From: Candidatus Acetothermia bacterium
GTDB lineage: Bacteria; Bipolaricaulota; Bipolaricaulia; RBG-16-55-9; JANLFV01
DNA length: 64,000 nt
Assembly: GCA_024653345.1 (NCBI GenBank)
Contig: JANLFV010000003.1
Location: forward strand, 62,001 to 126,000
Direction: 5' to 3'
Shown here in pieces: positions 30,769 through 37,849 of the stretch (its first letter is position 1; each line of letters begins with the position of its first letter). The notes under the pieces were generated by a model. That model was not told where the DNA came from. It was given only the letters and a program-made list of their open reading frames with translations, and searched no databases. Both the position numbers and the translations under genes were made by a program.

Positions 30769-32780
30769 CACATCAGCTCGATGATCCGCAGGCCGCCCTC
30801 ACGGTCGGCCACATAGGCGTATTCGTCGGTCACGAAGACGCTCACCGCGCTCCCGGGGGTGTCGAGCATCGCGACCGGGCGGGGCGCGGCGGGATCGGCC
30901 AGGCTGAGCACGAGCAGTCCGGCCCCGTAGTCCGCGACATAGAGGTAGCCGCCCCTCATGAAGAGCCCGCTCACCTCGCCGGGGGTGTCATAGGACCCGA
31001 CCTCCCGGGGATTGGCCGGGTCGGAGATGTCCACGATCTCGACCCCGCGATAGCCGCTCGCGACATAGGCGTAGTTCCCGTTCACCCAGGCGGCGTGAGA
31101 CTCGCCCAAGAGGTCGACCCAGCCCACGCCCGCGGGCTTGGCCGGATCGGAGATGTCCACGATCTCCAGGCCCGCGTCCCCGGTCGAGATGTAGGCGTAG
31201 CGGCCGGATAAATAGACTCCTTCAGCATAACCCCTCGTGCTCCATGAGCCGACCCCTTTGGGGCTGGTCGGGCTGGAGATGTCCACAATCTGGAGGCCGC
31301 CCTGGTTGTCGGCAATGTAGGCGTAGCGGCCGTGGACGGCCACATCCTGGGCCGAGCCGGGGGTGTTGAAGGTCGCGACCTCCTCGGGCCTGGTCGGGTC
31401 GGAGATGTCCAGGATCACCAGCCCGCCGCCCCGGTCGGCACGATAGGCGTATCTTCCCTGGACCTCGATCGAGCGGGCGTAGCCTCTCGTGCTGTGGGAC
31501 CCGACCTCCTTCGGGCTGGCCGGATCGGAGACATAGACGACGAGCAGCCCGAAGACCCCTACGACGAGGTAGGCGAACTGCCCCTCGACCCAGACATCGA
31601 GGGCGTAGCCGGAGGGCTTGAACGAGCCGACCTCGCGGAGCTGGAGGACCGCGCTGATCGTGAGCGTGTAAGCGCCGGTCCCGTCCGGCCGGGCGTGCCG
31701 GACTGAGACGAAGTAGGTCCCCGAGGCGGGGCAGCTCCACTCGAGCCGCGAGGCCCGCCCGCCGCCGCTGTTGTCGTCCTCCGCCAGGACCGTCCGGCCG
31801 TCGGGGCCGTAGAGCGTCAGGAAAGTGTCCATCTCGCTGCTCAGGTCGCTCGTGGCGATCGTGTATTTGGCCTCGGCCTTGGCGGAGAAAGAGAAAAAGT
31901 CCACATCCCCGGGGACCTCGATCCGACCCGCCAGGGCCGTCCCGTCGGTCGGGACCGCCACGGCCGTCGCCGGGCTGTTCCCGTAGTCGTCCCCGTAGCC
32001 GGTCTTCTTGACCGTCAGGGCATAGCCGCCGGTGCCGTTCGGGTCCGCGTGCCGGACGGCCACGAAGTAGGTCCCGCTCGCGGGCGCGGCCCAGGCGAGC
32101 CGCGAGGCCCGCCCCCCGCCGGAGTTGTCGTCCTCCGCCAGGACTGTCCGCCCGTCGGGGGCGTAGAGCGTGAGTAGAGTGTCCATCTCCGCGCTCAGTT
32201 GCTCGGTCGCGAGGAGATAGCTCCAGTTGGCCTCGGCGCTGAAGAGGAAGTAGTCCACATCCCCGGGGACCTCGATGTAGCCCGCGATCGGGCTCCCATC
32301 GGTCGAGATGGGCGTAGCGCTCAAGGGGTCGTCCCCGTGATCATCGGCCTGGGCGGCGCTGACCGTCAGGCCGCAGCAGCCGGTGCCGGTGGTGGCCTGG
32401 GCGTGCCGGACCATCACGAAATATGCCCCGGAAGCGGGGCAGCTCCACTCGATCTTCGAGGCCCGCCCCCCGCCGGAGTTGTCATCGACGGCCAGGATCG
32501 TCTGCCCGTCGGTCCCGAAGAGGTAGATGAGCGTGTCCATCTCCGGGGTGAGATGGCTGGTCTGGATGAGGTATCTCCTCCCTCCCACGGCGCCAAATAG
32601 GAAGTAATCGATATCGCCCGCCGGCTCGATGCAGCCGGTGATGAGCTCACCATCCGCCGCGATCGGGGTGGCGGTGAGCGGGGTGTTCCCGTGGTCATCC
32701 GCGTTCGCCGCGCCCAGGCTCGCCCCCACCAGCCCGAAGAGCAGGACCAGCGTCGCCCACCTCAAGCCCCGCTTGATCAT
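30768..32780 (-). CDS. secreted protein with three PPC domains and an LVIVD beta-propeller
   Basis: The 670-residue protein begins with a signal peptide (cut near AANA-DD, about residue 27). Three near-identical PPC (pre-peptidase C-terminal) beta-sandwich domains follow (about 28-145, 146-260 and 262-375), each with PGDVDYF, DGRTVLAEDDNSGGGRASRL and SGTYFVAVRHA. Seven LVIVD repeats (about 385-670) follow, of the form GYAYVAD..GGLxIVDISDPxxP, and predict a beta-propeller. Such proteins are extracellular and often bind polymers or proteins; no catalytic domain is seen. The three PPC copies are alike enough to be recent duplications. It converges on the beta-helix gene. Its ATG overlaps the ruvX stop or start region by 4 bases. 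Confidence 0.87.
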   Translation of the reverse strand: MIKRGLRWATLVLLFGLVGASLGAANADDHGNTPLTATPIAADGELITGCIEPAGDIDYFLFGAVGGRRYLIQTSHLTPEMDTLIYLFGTDGQTILAVDDNSGGGRASKIEWSCPASGAYFVMVRHAQATTGTGCCGLTVSAAQADDHGDDPLSATPISTDGSPIAGYIEVPGDVDYFLFSAEANWSYLLATEQLSAEMDTLLTLYAPDGRTVLAEDDNSGGGRASRLAWAAPASGTYFVAVRHADPNGTGGYALTVKKTGYGDDYGNSPATAVAVPTDGTALAGRIEVPGDVDFFSFSAKAEAKYTIATSDLSSEMDTFLTLYGPDGRTVLAEDDNSGGGRASRLEWSCPASGTYFVSVRHARPDGTGAYTLTISAVLQLREVGSFKPSGYALDVWVEGQFAYLVVGVFGLLVVYVSDPASPKEVGSHSTRGYARSIEVQGRYAYRADRGGGLVILDISDPTRPEEVATFNTPGSAQDVAVHGRYAYIADNQGGLQIVDISSPTSPKGVGSWSTRGYAEGVYLSGRYAYISTGDAGLEIVDISDPAKPAGVGWVDLLGESHAAWVNGNYAYVASGYRGVEIVDISDPANPREVGSYDTPGEVSGLFMRGGYLYVADYGAGLLVLSLADPAAPRPVAMLDTPGSAVSVFVTDEYAYVADREGGLRIIELM

Positions 32781-33211
32781 CGCTCCTCCCTCTCTCGAGC
32801 GCGATGCTCCAAATAGGCCTGGAGGATCAGCGCGGCGGCCAGGCCGTCACGGAGCCGCCTCCGCTTCTTGCGAGAGAGATTGGCCTCGAGCAGGACCCGC
32901 TCGGCCTCGGCGGTCGTGAGCCGCTCATCGACGAGCGCCACGGGGAGCCCGAGGCGCGCCTCGAGCAGCCGCTTGAACTCCAGCGCCCGCTTTGCCTGCT
33001 CCCCGAGCGAGCCGTCCATGTTCTCCGGCAGGCCGAGCACGATCTCCCCGATCCCCTCCTCTTCCACCAGTCGGCGAAGATACTCCAAGTCCTCGTCGAT
33101 GTTTCGCCGGGGGTAGACCCAATGACTGCCGGCCAGGAGCCCCTCCGGGTCGCTGACTGCCAGGCCGAGCCGCTTCTCACCGAGGTCCAAGGCTAAGATC
33201 CGTCTGTCCAT
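32777..33211 (-). CDS. ruvX: Holliday junction resolvase-like pre-16S rRNA nuclease
   Basis: The 144-residue YqgF/RuvX protein has an RNase H-like fold. The first Asp is in ILALDLGEKRLGLAVSDPEG, the conserved Glu is in VALVDERLTTAEAERVL, and the last Asp is in RRRLRDGLAAALILQAYLE. It processes the 5' end of 16S rRNA in Escherichia coli. I chose the ATG at 33209-33211 because the promoter's -10 box lies just upstream, leaving almost no leader. It shares a 4-base overlap with the next gene, which codes for a secreted protein, an odd pairing. Confidence 0.93.
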   Translation of the reverse strand: MDRRILALDLGEKRLGLAVSDPEGLLAGSHWVYPRRNIDEDLEYLRRLVEEEGIGEIVLGLPENMDGSLGEQAKRALEFKRLLEARLGLPVALVDERLTTAEAERVLLEANLSRKKRRRLRDGLAAALILQAYLEHRAREREER

Positions 33212-33220
33212 CTCTCCTCG

Positions 33221-33249
33221 AGGATAGGAGATCACGCCCCCTTTTTCAA
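33221..33249 (-). promoter_or_regulatory. promoter for ruvX
   Basis: Minus-strand TTGAAA (33244-33249), 17-base spacer, TATCCT (33221-33226). It predicts an mRNA that begins about three bases before the ruvX ATG. Confidence 0.65.
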
Positions 33250-33268
33250 GCTAGGCCCGGTGCAGATC

Positions 33269-33297
33269 TTGACAGGTGGGATTGGGGAGGATAGCAT
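33269..33297 (+). promoter_or_regulatory. promoter upstream of a structured intergenic RNA
   Basis: TTGACA (33269-33274), 17-base spacer, TAGCAT (33292-33297). The predicted start at about 33304 is the base before a long inverted repeat. Confidence 0.65.
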
Positions 33298-33304
33298 TTG
33301 CGAT

Positions 33305-33366
33305 GGGGTGCAGCCTGCCTCCTTTGGGTTGTCAGACCCCTAGCAACCCCCCCCTGGCTGCACCCC
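33305..33366 (+). ncRNA. candidate small structured RNA
   Basis: An 11-bp perfect outer stem (GGGGTGCAGCC at 33305-33315 with GGCTGCACCCC at 33356-33366) encloses a 6-bp inner stem (GGGTTG at 33326-33331 with CAACCC at 33344-33349). The inner stem has a 12-base loop. The 5' end coincides with the predicted transcription start. There is no T-run after the stem and no ORF inside. It could be a short RNA, a 5' element of the downstream Rad52 operon or a protein-binding palindrome. I do not recognise it as any known riboswitch. Confidence 0.4.
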
Positions 33367-33395
33367 CTTCTATCAGCTAGGATTAATCCCAAGAG

Positions 33396-33424
33396 TTGCA
33401 AGTTGCAGCCACGCATGGCATAAT
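33396..33424 (+). promoter_or_regulatory. second promoter before the Rad52 operon
   Basis: TTGCAA (33396-33401), 17-base spacer, CATAAT (33419-33424). It predicts a leader of only about four bases before the ATG at 33434. Confidence 0.55.
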
Positions 33425-33433
33425 CAAGAGAAG

Positions 33434-33640
33434 ATGGCGATCAAGGACCTAGCGGAGGGGCTGACAGCGAGCGAGACGCTGGTGAGCGTCTGGCACGATT
33501 CCGAAGAGCAGGAGGTCTTCCTCCAGTATGGCTACGCCGCGCTGAGCCTGCCGCGGGAGGACTTCCACGACCTGGTGGCGCTGCTGGTCGCGGCGGAGCA
33601 GGAGCTGGAGAGGCTGAAAGGAGGGGGTGCCCATGGATGA
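33434..33640 (+). CDS. small acidic protein upstream of the Rad52-family gene
   Basis: The 68-residue protein has VSVWHDSEEQEVFLQYGYAA, then LSLPREDFHDLVALLVAAEQ with a helical C-terminus. It overlaps the next gene by 8 bases, so the two are almost certainly translated together. I do not recognise the family. A plausible role is a partner or regulator of the recombinase, inferred only from coupling. Confidence 0.65.
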   Translation: MAIKDLAEGLTASETLVSVWHDSEEQEVFLQYGYAALSLPREDFHDLVALLVAAEQELERLKGGGAHG

Positions 33641-34352
33641 GAAGGAGCTCTTCTCCCAGCCGGCCCGAGGCGGGCCCGGGCCGGCCCGGAGCCAGTTGAC
33701 CGAGGAGCAGCTCGCGGAGCTCAAGAAGCCGCTGGACGAGAAGCGGGTCGAGCGGCGGAAGGCCAAGTTCGGGACGGTCGAGTATCTCCCGACCTGGGAT
33801 GTGATCAACCGGGCGAACGAGATCTTCGGCTACGGCGGCTGGCAGCGGGAGATCATCCGCCTGGAGAAGGTCTACGAGGAGGAGCTGGACGGGACCTACA
33901 CCGTCGGCTACCTCTGCGAGTCGCGGGTCGTGGTGGGCGAGACGGTCCACGAGGATGTGGGCTTCGGGGCCGCGATCAACTATGCCGAGCCCACAGCGGC
34001 CCACGAGAAGGCGATGAAGGCCGCGGTCTCCGACTCTCTAAAGCGATGCCTGCGGGCCTTCGGGCCGCAGTTCGGCCTCTCGCTCTACAAGTCCGCCGAG
34101 CGGCGAGACGTCGAGGAGGGCGAAGCGCGCGAAGCGCCCCGGGGGATCACGGAGAAGCAGCTCGCCCGGCTCCGGCGGGACCTGAAGGCCCAGGGCCTCC
34201 GCGAGGAGGACCTGGTCGAGTATATCAACCTCAAGACGGGCAGGGACTACGCCAGCCTCGAGGACCTCCCCTTGCGCCTGGCCAGCCGGGCGATCACCCG
34301 CTTCTCTGAAGACGGCCCGGCCTTCGCCAAGGAGATCCGACAGGCGCTCTAG
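33633..34352 (+). CDS. Rad52/22-family single-strand annealing protein
   Basis: The 239-residue protein has the Rad52 core at about 20-150: ELKKPLDEKRVERR, VEYLPTWDVINRANEIFGYG, GWQREI, an acidic turn, DVGFGAAINYAEPTAAHEKA and the DNA-binding helix KAAVSDSLKRCLRAFGPQFG. Rad52 oligomers anneal complementary single strands; bacterial copies mostly derive from phage recombinases. The C-terminal part (160-239) is charged and poorly conserved. I chose the ATG at 33633 after a GGAGGGGG signal. There is no phage context here. It sits in an accessory island next to a candidate RNA. Confidence 0.88.
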   Translation: MDEKELFSQPARGGPGPARSQLTEEQLAELKKPLDEKRVERRKAKFGTVEYLPTWDVINRANEIFGYGGWQREIIRLEKVYEEELDGTYTVGYLCESRVVVGETVHEDVGFGAAINYAEPTAAHEKAMKAAVSDSLKRCLRAFGPQFGLSLYKSAERRDVEEGEAREAPRGITEKQLARLRRDLKAQGLREEDLVEYINLKTGRDYASLEDLPLRLASRAITRFSEDGPAFAKEIRQAL

Positions 34353-34583
34353 GGGCGTTCTAGCTTGAAGGGGAGCGGCTCTTCCGCGGCCCGGCCTCGG
34401 CGATCCCTGAGCTGGAGAGGAATCTCCCCGTCGGCCGGCTCGGCCGAGCGAGGCCACTCTCGAATTGAAGAGCAGGCCAGGCTCATGAAGTCCTTCCACT
34501 CTTCCCAACGGAGCTAACGGAATCGCGCTTCCCGGATTGCATCTTTTGATCGGCCTTTCTCCTCTCCTCCCTTCGCGGAGGAC
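34353..34583. other. stretch without recognisable genes
   Basis: This 231-base gap follows the Rad52-family gene. I see no coding potential, T-tract terminator or repeat family in it. Confidence 0.5.
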
Positions 34584-34613
34584 TTGACAAATCCAGGGGG
34601 TATGATGTATATT
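34584..34613 (+). promoter_or_regulatory. promoter for the PKD lipoprotein gene
   Basis: TTGACA (34584-34589), 18-base spacer, TATATT (34608-34613). It leaves a leader of about 160 bases before the ATG at 34778. Confidence 0.7.
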
Positions 34614-34667
34614 TAGCTTTGCGCGTTGGCAGGGAGTGAGGCCTTTGACGGGTTAAGGGGCTTGCGA

Positions 34668-34763
34668 ATGAGAAGTTGGCGCGCGAAGGAGGTGGTGGAA
34701 GAGGGAGCTTCTCCTGAGTCCAAAGGCCCGGAGGACTCTTTTCTGCGCAGAAAAGCGAGGTAA
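34668..34763 (+). CDS. possible 31-residue leader ORF
   Basis: The ATG at 34668 has AAGGGG seven bases upstream, and the 31-residue frame ends at TAA (34761-34763), 14 bases before the lipoprotein ATG. The product (MRSWRAKEVVEEG and a charged tail) is unrecognised. It could be a leader peptide or chance. Confidence 0.25.
   Translation: MRSWRAKEVVEEGASPESKGPEDSFLRRKAR
34738..34755. promoter_or_regulatory. perfect 18-bp palindrome in the leader
   Basis: CTTTTCTGCGCAGAAAAG, perfectly self-complementary, inside the leader 23-40 bases before the lipoprotein start. Just upstream, GAGTCC and GGACTC form a further stem. It may be a protein-binding site or an RNA element. Confidence 0.45.
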
Positions 34764-34777
34764 AGGGAGGTTAAAGC

Positions 34778-36232
34778 ATGGGGCTGAAGAGAGTCCTAAG
34801 GTTGTTGCCTTTGTAGCAGTCTTGGCCTGGTTGGGCTGGACTCTCACGGGCTGCTGGGGCCCGACGGCACCCCTGGCGGCCTTCATCGCCGCTCCTACTA
34901 CTGGCCTAATGCCACTAGCAGTCCAATTCACTGACCAGTCTTCGGGGAGCGTGACTGATTGGCTTTGGGACTTCGGCGATGGGACGACCTCGACGGAGCA
35001 GAATCCGCTCCATGTCTATGCAAAGGGCGGGAAGTTCACTGTCACTCTCACCGTGGGTTACAGCGGGCTGGTCACCAGCACGGTGACTAAGACGAACTAC
35101 ATCATCGTGACCTGGGCAGTCGGGCCGACGCCGGGCATGTGCACGACCATTCAAGGTTGCATCGACGCTGCAGCTCCAGGCGACACGATCGTCATCAAGG
35201 ACGGCACCTACATCGAGAATCCCAACATCTCGAAGCCCTTGACGCTGATGGCTGGATCAACGCCGCTCGTCCAGGGCAACATGACGATCAGCTCCTCAGG
35301 CGTGACTGTAAAGGGGCTGAAGATCACTGGCGATTTGATTGTCCAGGCCGGGGCTGAGGACGCGGTGGTCACCGGCTGCGTCATCGACGGCGTTGCAAAA
35401 CTGCCTGCTGGGTCGTTGACTACGACTAACTTCGATGCTTGGGGAGGAGTTGACGGAACGGACTACAAGATCGAGTTCGATGTCGATGCGGCTGGGGTCG
35501 GCAATGTCGGCCTGAGGATGTATGTCTATGGCCTGGACATGAGCCAGGTGATCTATGCGGGTAGCTGGGGATGGCCGCCAACTCTGGACGATCTCGGCGG
35601 CTGCGCGATGGCCGGGATAACCGGCAGCTCTAGCATCGAATTCGACAGGCCGAACGCGGGCTGGTTCCAGCTGCACAGTGCCTTGGGAACCGAGAAGAGC
35701 TGGGAGCAGGTCCTGGTAGACCAAAATACCCACCGCAAGTACCTGCTCCAGGCCTGGCATCGCGGCCTTACCGGGGGCAAAGTCTTCCCCGATGGACCAA
35801 ATGGCCATCAGTACAATGTCGAGCGTTACCTCGGCCCGGCAGGGAGGCCCGAAGCAGGCTGCAGTGGATACACACCGGACCCGGAGTATGACACCTTCGA
35901 CCTGAAGATCGACTTCACCCCGCTCGGAGGCGGGCAATACAAGATGGAGGGCTGGGTCAGGTTGCATAAGGCCTCCTCATGGGATGAAATGATCTGCAAG
36001 CCCCACTCGTTCAAGTGGCAGTGGAACAAAGCCATTAACAATGTGGCTGACCCCAGTGACGCGTGGGTGAGGATCGGTGGTCACCTGGCCCCCAGACAAG
36101 CAGTATCGGATCATAAGCAATGCAGACTTCTCCAAGGTCTTCCCCTTTATCAACGTCGCCAACTGGGGCACGACCCAGGTGAACTATCATACAGTGAGCT
36201 GGGACAGCATCGAGGTAGACGGGACACCATAA
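34778..36232 (+). pseudogene. PKD-domain surface lipoprotein, twice frameshifted
   Basis: GGGAGG and the ATG at 34778 begin MGLKRVL, but this frame stops at 34814-34816. The lipoprotein signal (VVAFVAVLAWLGWTLTGC, lipobox LTGC) lies in another frame from about 34798. That frame holds a PKD domain (about 34880-35110, WDFGDGTTSTEQNPLHVYAK), a short beta-helix part (DTIVIKDGTYIENPNISKPL, VKGLKITGDLIVQA) and a longer C-terminal domain to about 36075. The true end then continues in a third frame (KQYRIISNADFSKVFPFINV, VNYHTVSWDSIEVDGTP) to TAA at 36230-36232. Two indels at opposite ends mean a decayed gene or assembly errors. GC content and the presence of GTAC differ from the neighbours, suggesting recent transfer. 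Confidence 0.7.
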
Positions 36233-36439
36233 GGACTTGAATTGCCACAGGTGACAGTATGCGGCATTGACCGTGGGCAATAGACCTGTTCCAGGAAAGA
36301 AAGGAGCAGCAAGCAGCTGTAAGCACTGACTGGCTGTGAGCGATTAGACCGGAGGCCCCATCGAGGACGGTGGGGCCTTCTGGTTTCTGGATGAAAGGCT
36401 TGAATCCGCTATTTGACTAGAGTAATCGAAAGAAAGGGC
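36233..36439. other. gap after the PKD gene
   Basis: Noncoding apart from the terminator at 36353-36378. The segment with GTAAGC and GAGCGATTAGACC is related to the one after the protease gene (about 36874-36895). Confidence 0.45.
36353..36378 (+). terminator. rho-independent terminator of the PKD gene
   Basis: AGGCCCCA (36353-36360) pairs with TGGGGCCT (36371-36378), 10-base loop, followed by a T-rich tail (TCTGGTTTCTGG). The sequence is homologous to the terminator at 36896-36937. Confidence 0.7.
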
Positions 36440-36468
36440 TTGACGAGGGGTAGCAGATCGTCTATCAT
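36440..36468 (+). promoter_or_regulatory. promoter for the retropepsin-like gene
   Basis: TTGACG (36440-36445), 17-base spacer, TATCAT (36463-36468). A decayed but alignable copy lies upstream of the pseudogene at 42530-42773. Confidence 0.72.
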
Positions 36469-36498
36469 GTATGCGAAGGCCGAGGAGAAAGAAAGAGA

Positions 36499-36876
36499 AT
36501 GGGCGAGACACGCGCGCCTTTCAAGGTCTACGGGCCAAATGGCAAGGTCGTCGAGCTGGAAGCCTTGGTGGATACCGGTGCGACCTTCACCAAGCTCCCC
36601 GGGCCGGTGGCCGGGGAGCTCGAACTTAAAGCCAGATACGAGACGGAGGTCGAGCTGGCAGACGGCAGGCGCGTTAGGCGCGGGCTCGCTTTGGCTGAAG
36701 TGGAGATAGAAGGGGTGAAGAGGCCGGTCCTTATCGCCGCTGGAGGGGAGAAGGAGAAACCACTCATCGGCTATACCACTCTCGAGATTCTGGGATTCAA
36801 GGTAAATCCGATTACCGGCAGGCTCGAAAGGACTATTGCCATAGAATATAAGGGGAGCAGAATCGCGGAGCGGTAA
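36499..36876 (+). CDS. retropepsin-like (clan AA) aspartic protease
   Basis: The 125-residue protein has the single catalytic motif ALVDTGATFTKLPGPVAGEL (Asp-Thr-Gly-Ala) near residue 25. The C-terminal flap-like half has PLIGYTTLEILGFKVNPITG. The single-lobe size implies a working homodimer, as in retroviral proteases; bacterial members are small accessory proteins of unknown substrate. A signal peptide is absent, so it is cytoplasmic. It has its own promoter and terminator, so the module is self-contained. Three other copies or halves occur in this window (584-826, 37436-37603, 42530-42773), all damaged or partial. Confidence 0.82.
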   Translation: MGETRAPFKVYGPNGKVVELEALVDTGATFTKLPGPVAGELELKARYETEVELADGRRVRRGLALAEVEIEGVKRPVLIAAGGEKEKPLIGYTTLEILGFKVNPITGRLERTIAIEYKGSRIAER

Positions 36877-36895
36877 GCGGTTGTAAGCGATAAGA

Positions 36896-36937
36896 GAGGA
36901 GGCCCCACCTGCGCAGCGGTGGGGCCTCCTCGTTTTT
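36896..36937 (+). terminator. strong bidirectional terminator
   Basis: A perfect 14-bp stem (36896-36909 with 36918-36931), 8-base loop, TTTTT at 36933-36937. It lies between convergent genes and can end transcription of the protease gene; the opposite side is A-poor. Confidence 0.92.
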
Positions 36938-36942
36938 GCCCT

Positions 36943-37182
36943 TTAGCCTGGGGAGCGGGTTAGGGCCTCCACGGCGGCTTGGGGCAGCTCCACAGGGACA
37001 AAATAGTCCGTCGGATAGAGATAGTCCTCCCCGGACTCATCGACTATGCGCACCATGCGATGCTCCGCGGCGTGCGCGTCGGGCACCAGGCGGTAAATCT
37101 TGCCCACCTCCAAGGAGGCCTTATAGCCCTCATTGTTGATGCAAACCACAAATTCTGTCCTCAGCCTTGCATACCGTGCCAT
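36943..37182 (-). CDS. small conserved accessory protein of unknown function
   Basis: The 79-residue protein has FVVCINNEGYKASLEVGKIY, RLVPDAHAAEHRMVRIVDES, then GEDYLYPTDYFVPVELPQAA. I recognise this as a small family usually paired with the gene upstream (37130-37327), of unknown function. The first 10 residues (MARYARLRTE) are not family-like and come from a DNA junction that fused it with the truncated upstream gene. The original start was probably lost. It overlaps that gene by 53 bases. Confidence 0.6.
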   Translation of the reverse strand: MARYARLRTEFVVCINNEGYKASLEVGKIYRLVPDAHAAEHRMVRIVDESGEDYLYPTDYFVPVELPQAAVEALTRSPG

Positions 37183-37327
37183 CTGCCAGGCGCACCATCG
37201 CTACCCCTTTTCGCTTCCTCCACCGGCCGCTGCCATAGACCTTGCGTAAGCGCTCAATCTCGCGGATAGACCTGCCAACGGCGATGGTCTCAATACTTGT
37301 GATCTCTCCAAGAATCTCAAAATACAT
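37130..37327 (-). pseudogene. truncated EIxxIETIA/GRWRK family gene
   Basis: The frame MYFEILGEITSIETIAVG, IREIERLRKVYGSGRWRKRK then VRLADGTVCKAE matches the family seen at 830-1064. It lacks the expected C-terminal WYEAHGxGR part. After KAE it runs out of frame into the start of the downstream gene and ends RICGLHQQ. An internal deletion joining the two genes explains both odd ends. Confidence 0.6.
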
Positions 37328-37435
37328 GTATGTAGCTGTGGCTTACAAAGATCCTTGATCGAATTGTAGAGTGGACTGACTTCAAGATCAAGCCCGAAAA
37401 GTAGTATCTGAATCACCTGGACCGCGCCAGTCGAG

Positions 37436-37603
37436 GCGCGGGAGAAGCCGCTCATCGGCTATACGACCCTCGAGATCCTGGGATTCAGGGCAAATCCGAG
37501 CACTGGCCGGCTCGAACGGACCATTGTTAGCAGTAAGCGGCCGTGGATGGGCGAGCCCCCTCGGCGGGGCCGGCGACTGGAATCTAGCCCGAGGTTGTGC
37601 TAA
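37436..37603 (+). pseudogene. C-terminal fragment of a retropepsin-like gene
   Basis: From about 37442 the plus strand reads EKPLIGYTTLEILGF and continues ANPSTGRLERTIV. This nearly equals the C-terminal end of the protease at 36499-36876. No N-terminal half or Asp-Thr-Gly motif precedes it. It is followed by AGTAAGCGG, as after the intact gene. It is the remnant of a second copy. Confidence 0.75.
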
Positions 37604-37618
37604 AATAAACAACGACCC

Positions 37619-37707
37619 GGAGGGGTAGTCTAGCGGTCTAAGACGGCGGTTTGCTAAACCGTTGCAGGGCCAAAACTCTGCCGTGGGTTCGAATCCCACC
37701 CCCTCCG
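37619..37707 (+). tRNA. tRNA-Ser (anticodon GCU)
   Basis: An 89-base cloverleaf. The acceptor stem GGAGGGG (37619-37625) pairs with CCCCTCC (37700-37706). The anticodon stem-loop is GCGGT-TTGCTAA-ACCGT, a long variable arm marks a class II tRNA (GTTGCAGGGCC to CTGCC), and the T arm is GTGGG-TTCGAAT-CCCAC. The discriminator is G; CCA is not encoded. A TAAAAT hexamer at 37601-37606 may be its -10 box. It reads AGC/AGU codons. Confidence 0.95.
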
Positions 37708-37710
37708 CCC

Positions 37711-37786
37711 GCGCCTGTAGCTCAGTGGACAGAGCGACGGACTCCGGATCCGTAGGCCGGGGGTTCAAATCCTCCCAGGCGCACCA
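37711..37786 (+). tRNA. tRNA-Arg (anticodon CCG)
   Basis: Acceptor stem GCGCCTG (37711-37717) pairs with CAGGCGC (37776-37782). The anticodon stem-loop is ACGGA-CTCCGGA-TCCGT, the T loop is GGGGG-TTCAAAT-CCTCC, the discriminator is A, and CCA is encoded at 37784-37786. It reads CGG, a frequent codon here. It follows tRNA-Ser after 3 bases, so both are processed from one transcript. Confidence 0.95.
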
Positions 37787-37809
37787 GGCGGCGCAGCCGC
37801 CTCTCTGTG

Positions 37810-37833
37810 TTGGCCGGCCCGAAGGCCGGCCAA
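37810..37833 (+). terminator. hairpin after the tRNA pair
   Basis: A perfect 10-bp stem TTGGCCGGCC/GGCCGGCCAA with a CGAA tetraloop, preceded by a smaller GGCGGC/GCCGCC hairpin (37787-37801). No T-run follows, so it may be processing- or stability-related rather than a terminator. Confidence 0.55.
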
Positions 37834-37849
37834 GGATTAAATAGGGCCG

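Noticed and set aside
33305-33366. rho-independent terminator
   Set aside because: No T-run follows the stem, and no gene ends just upstream on the plus strand.
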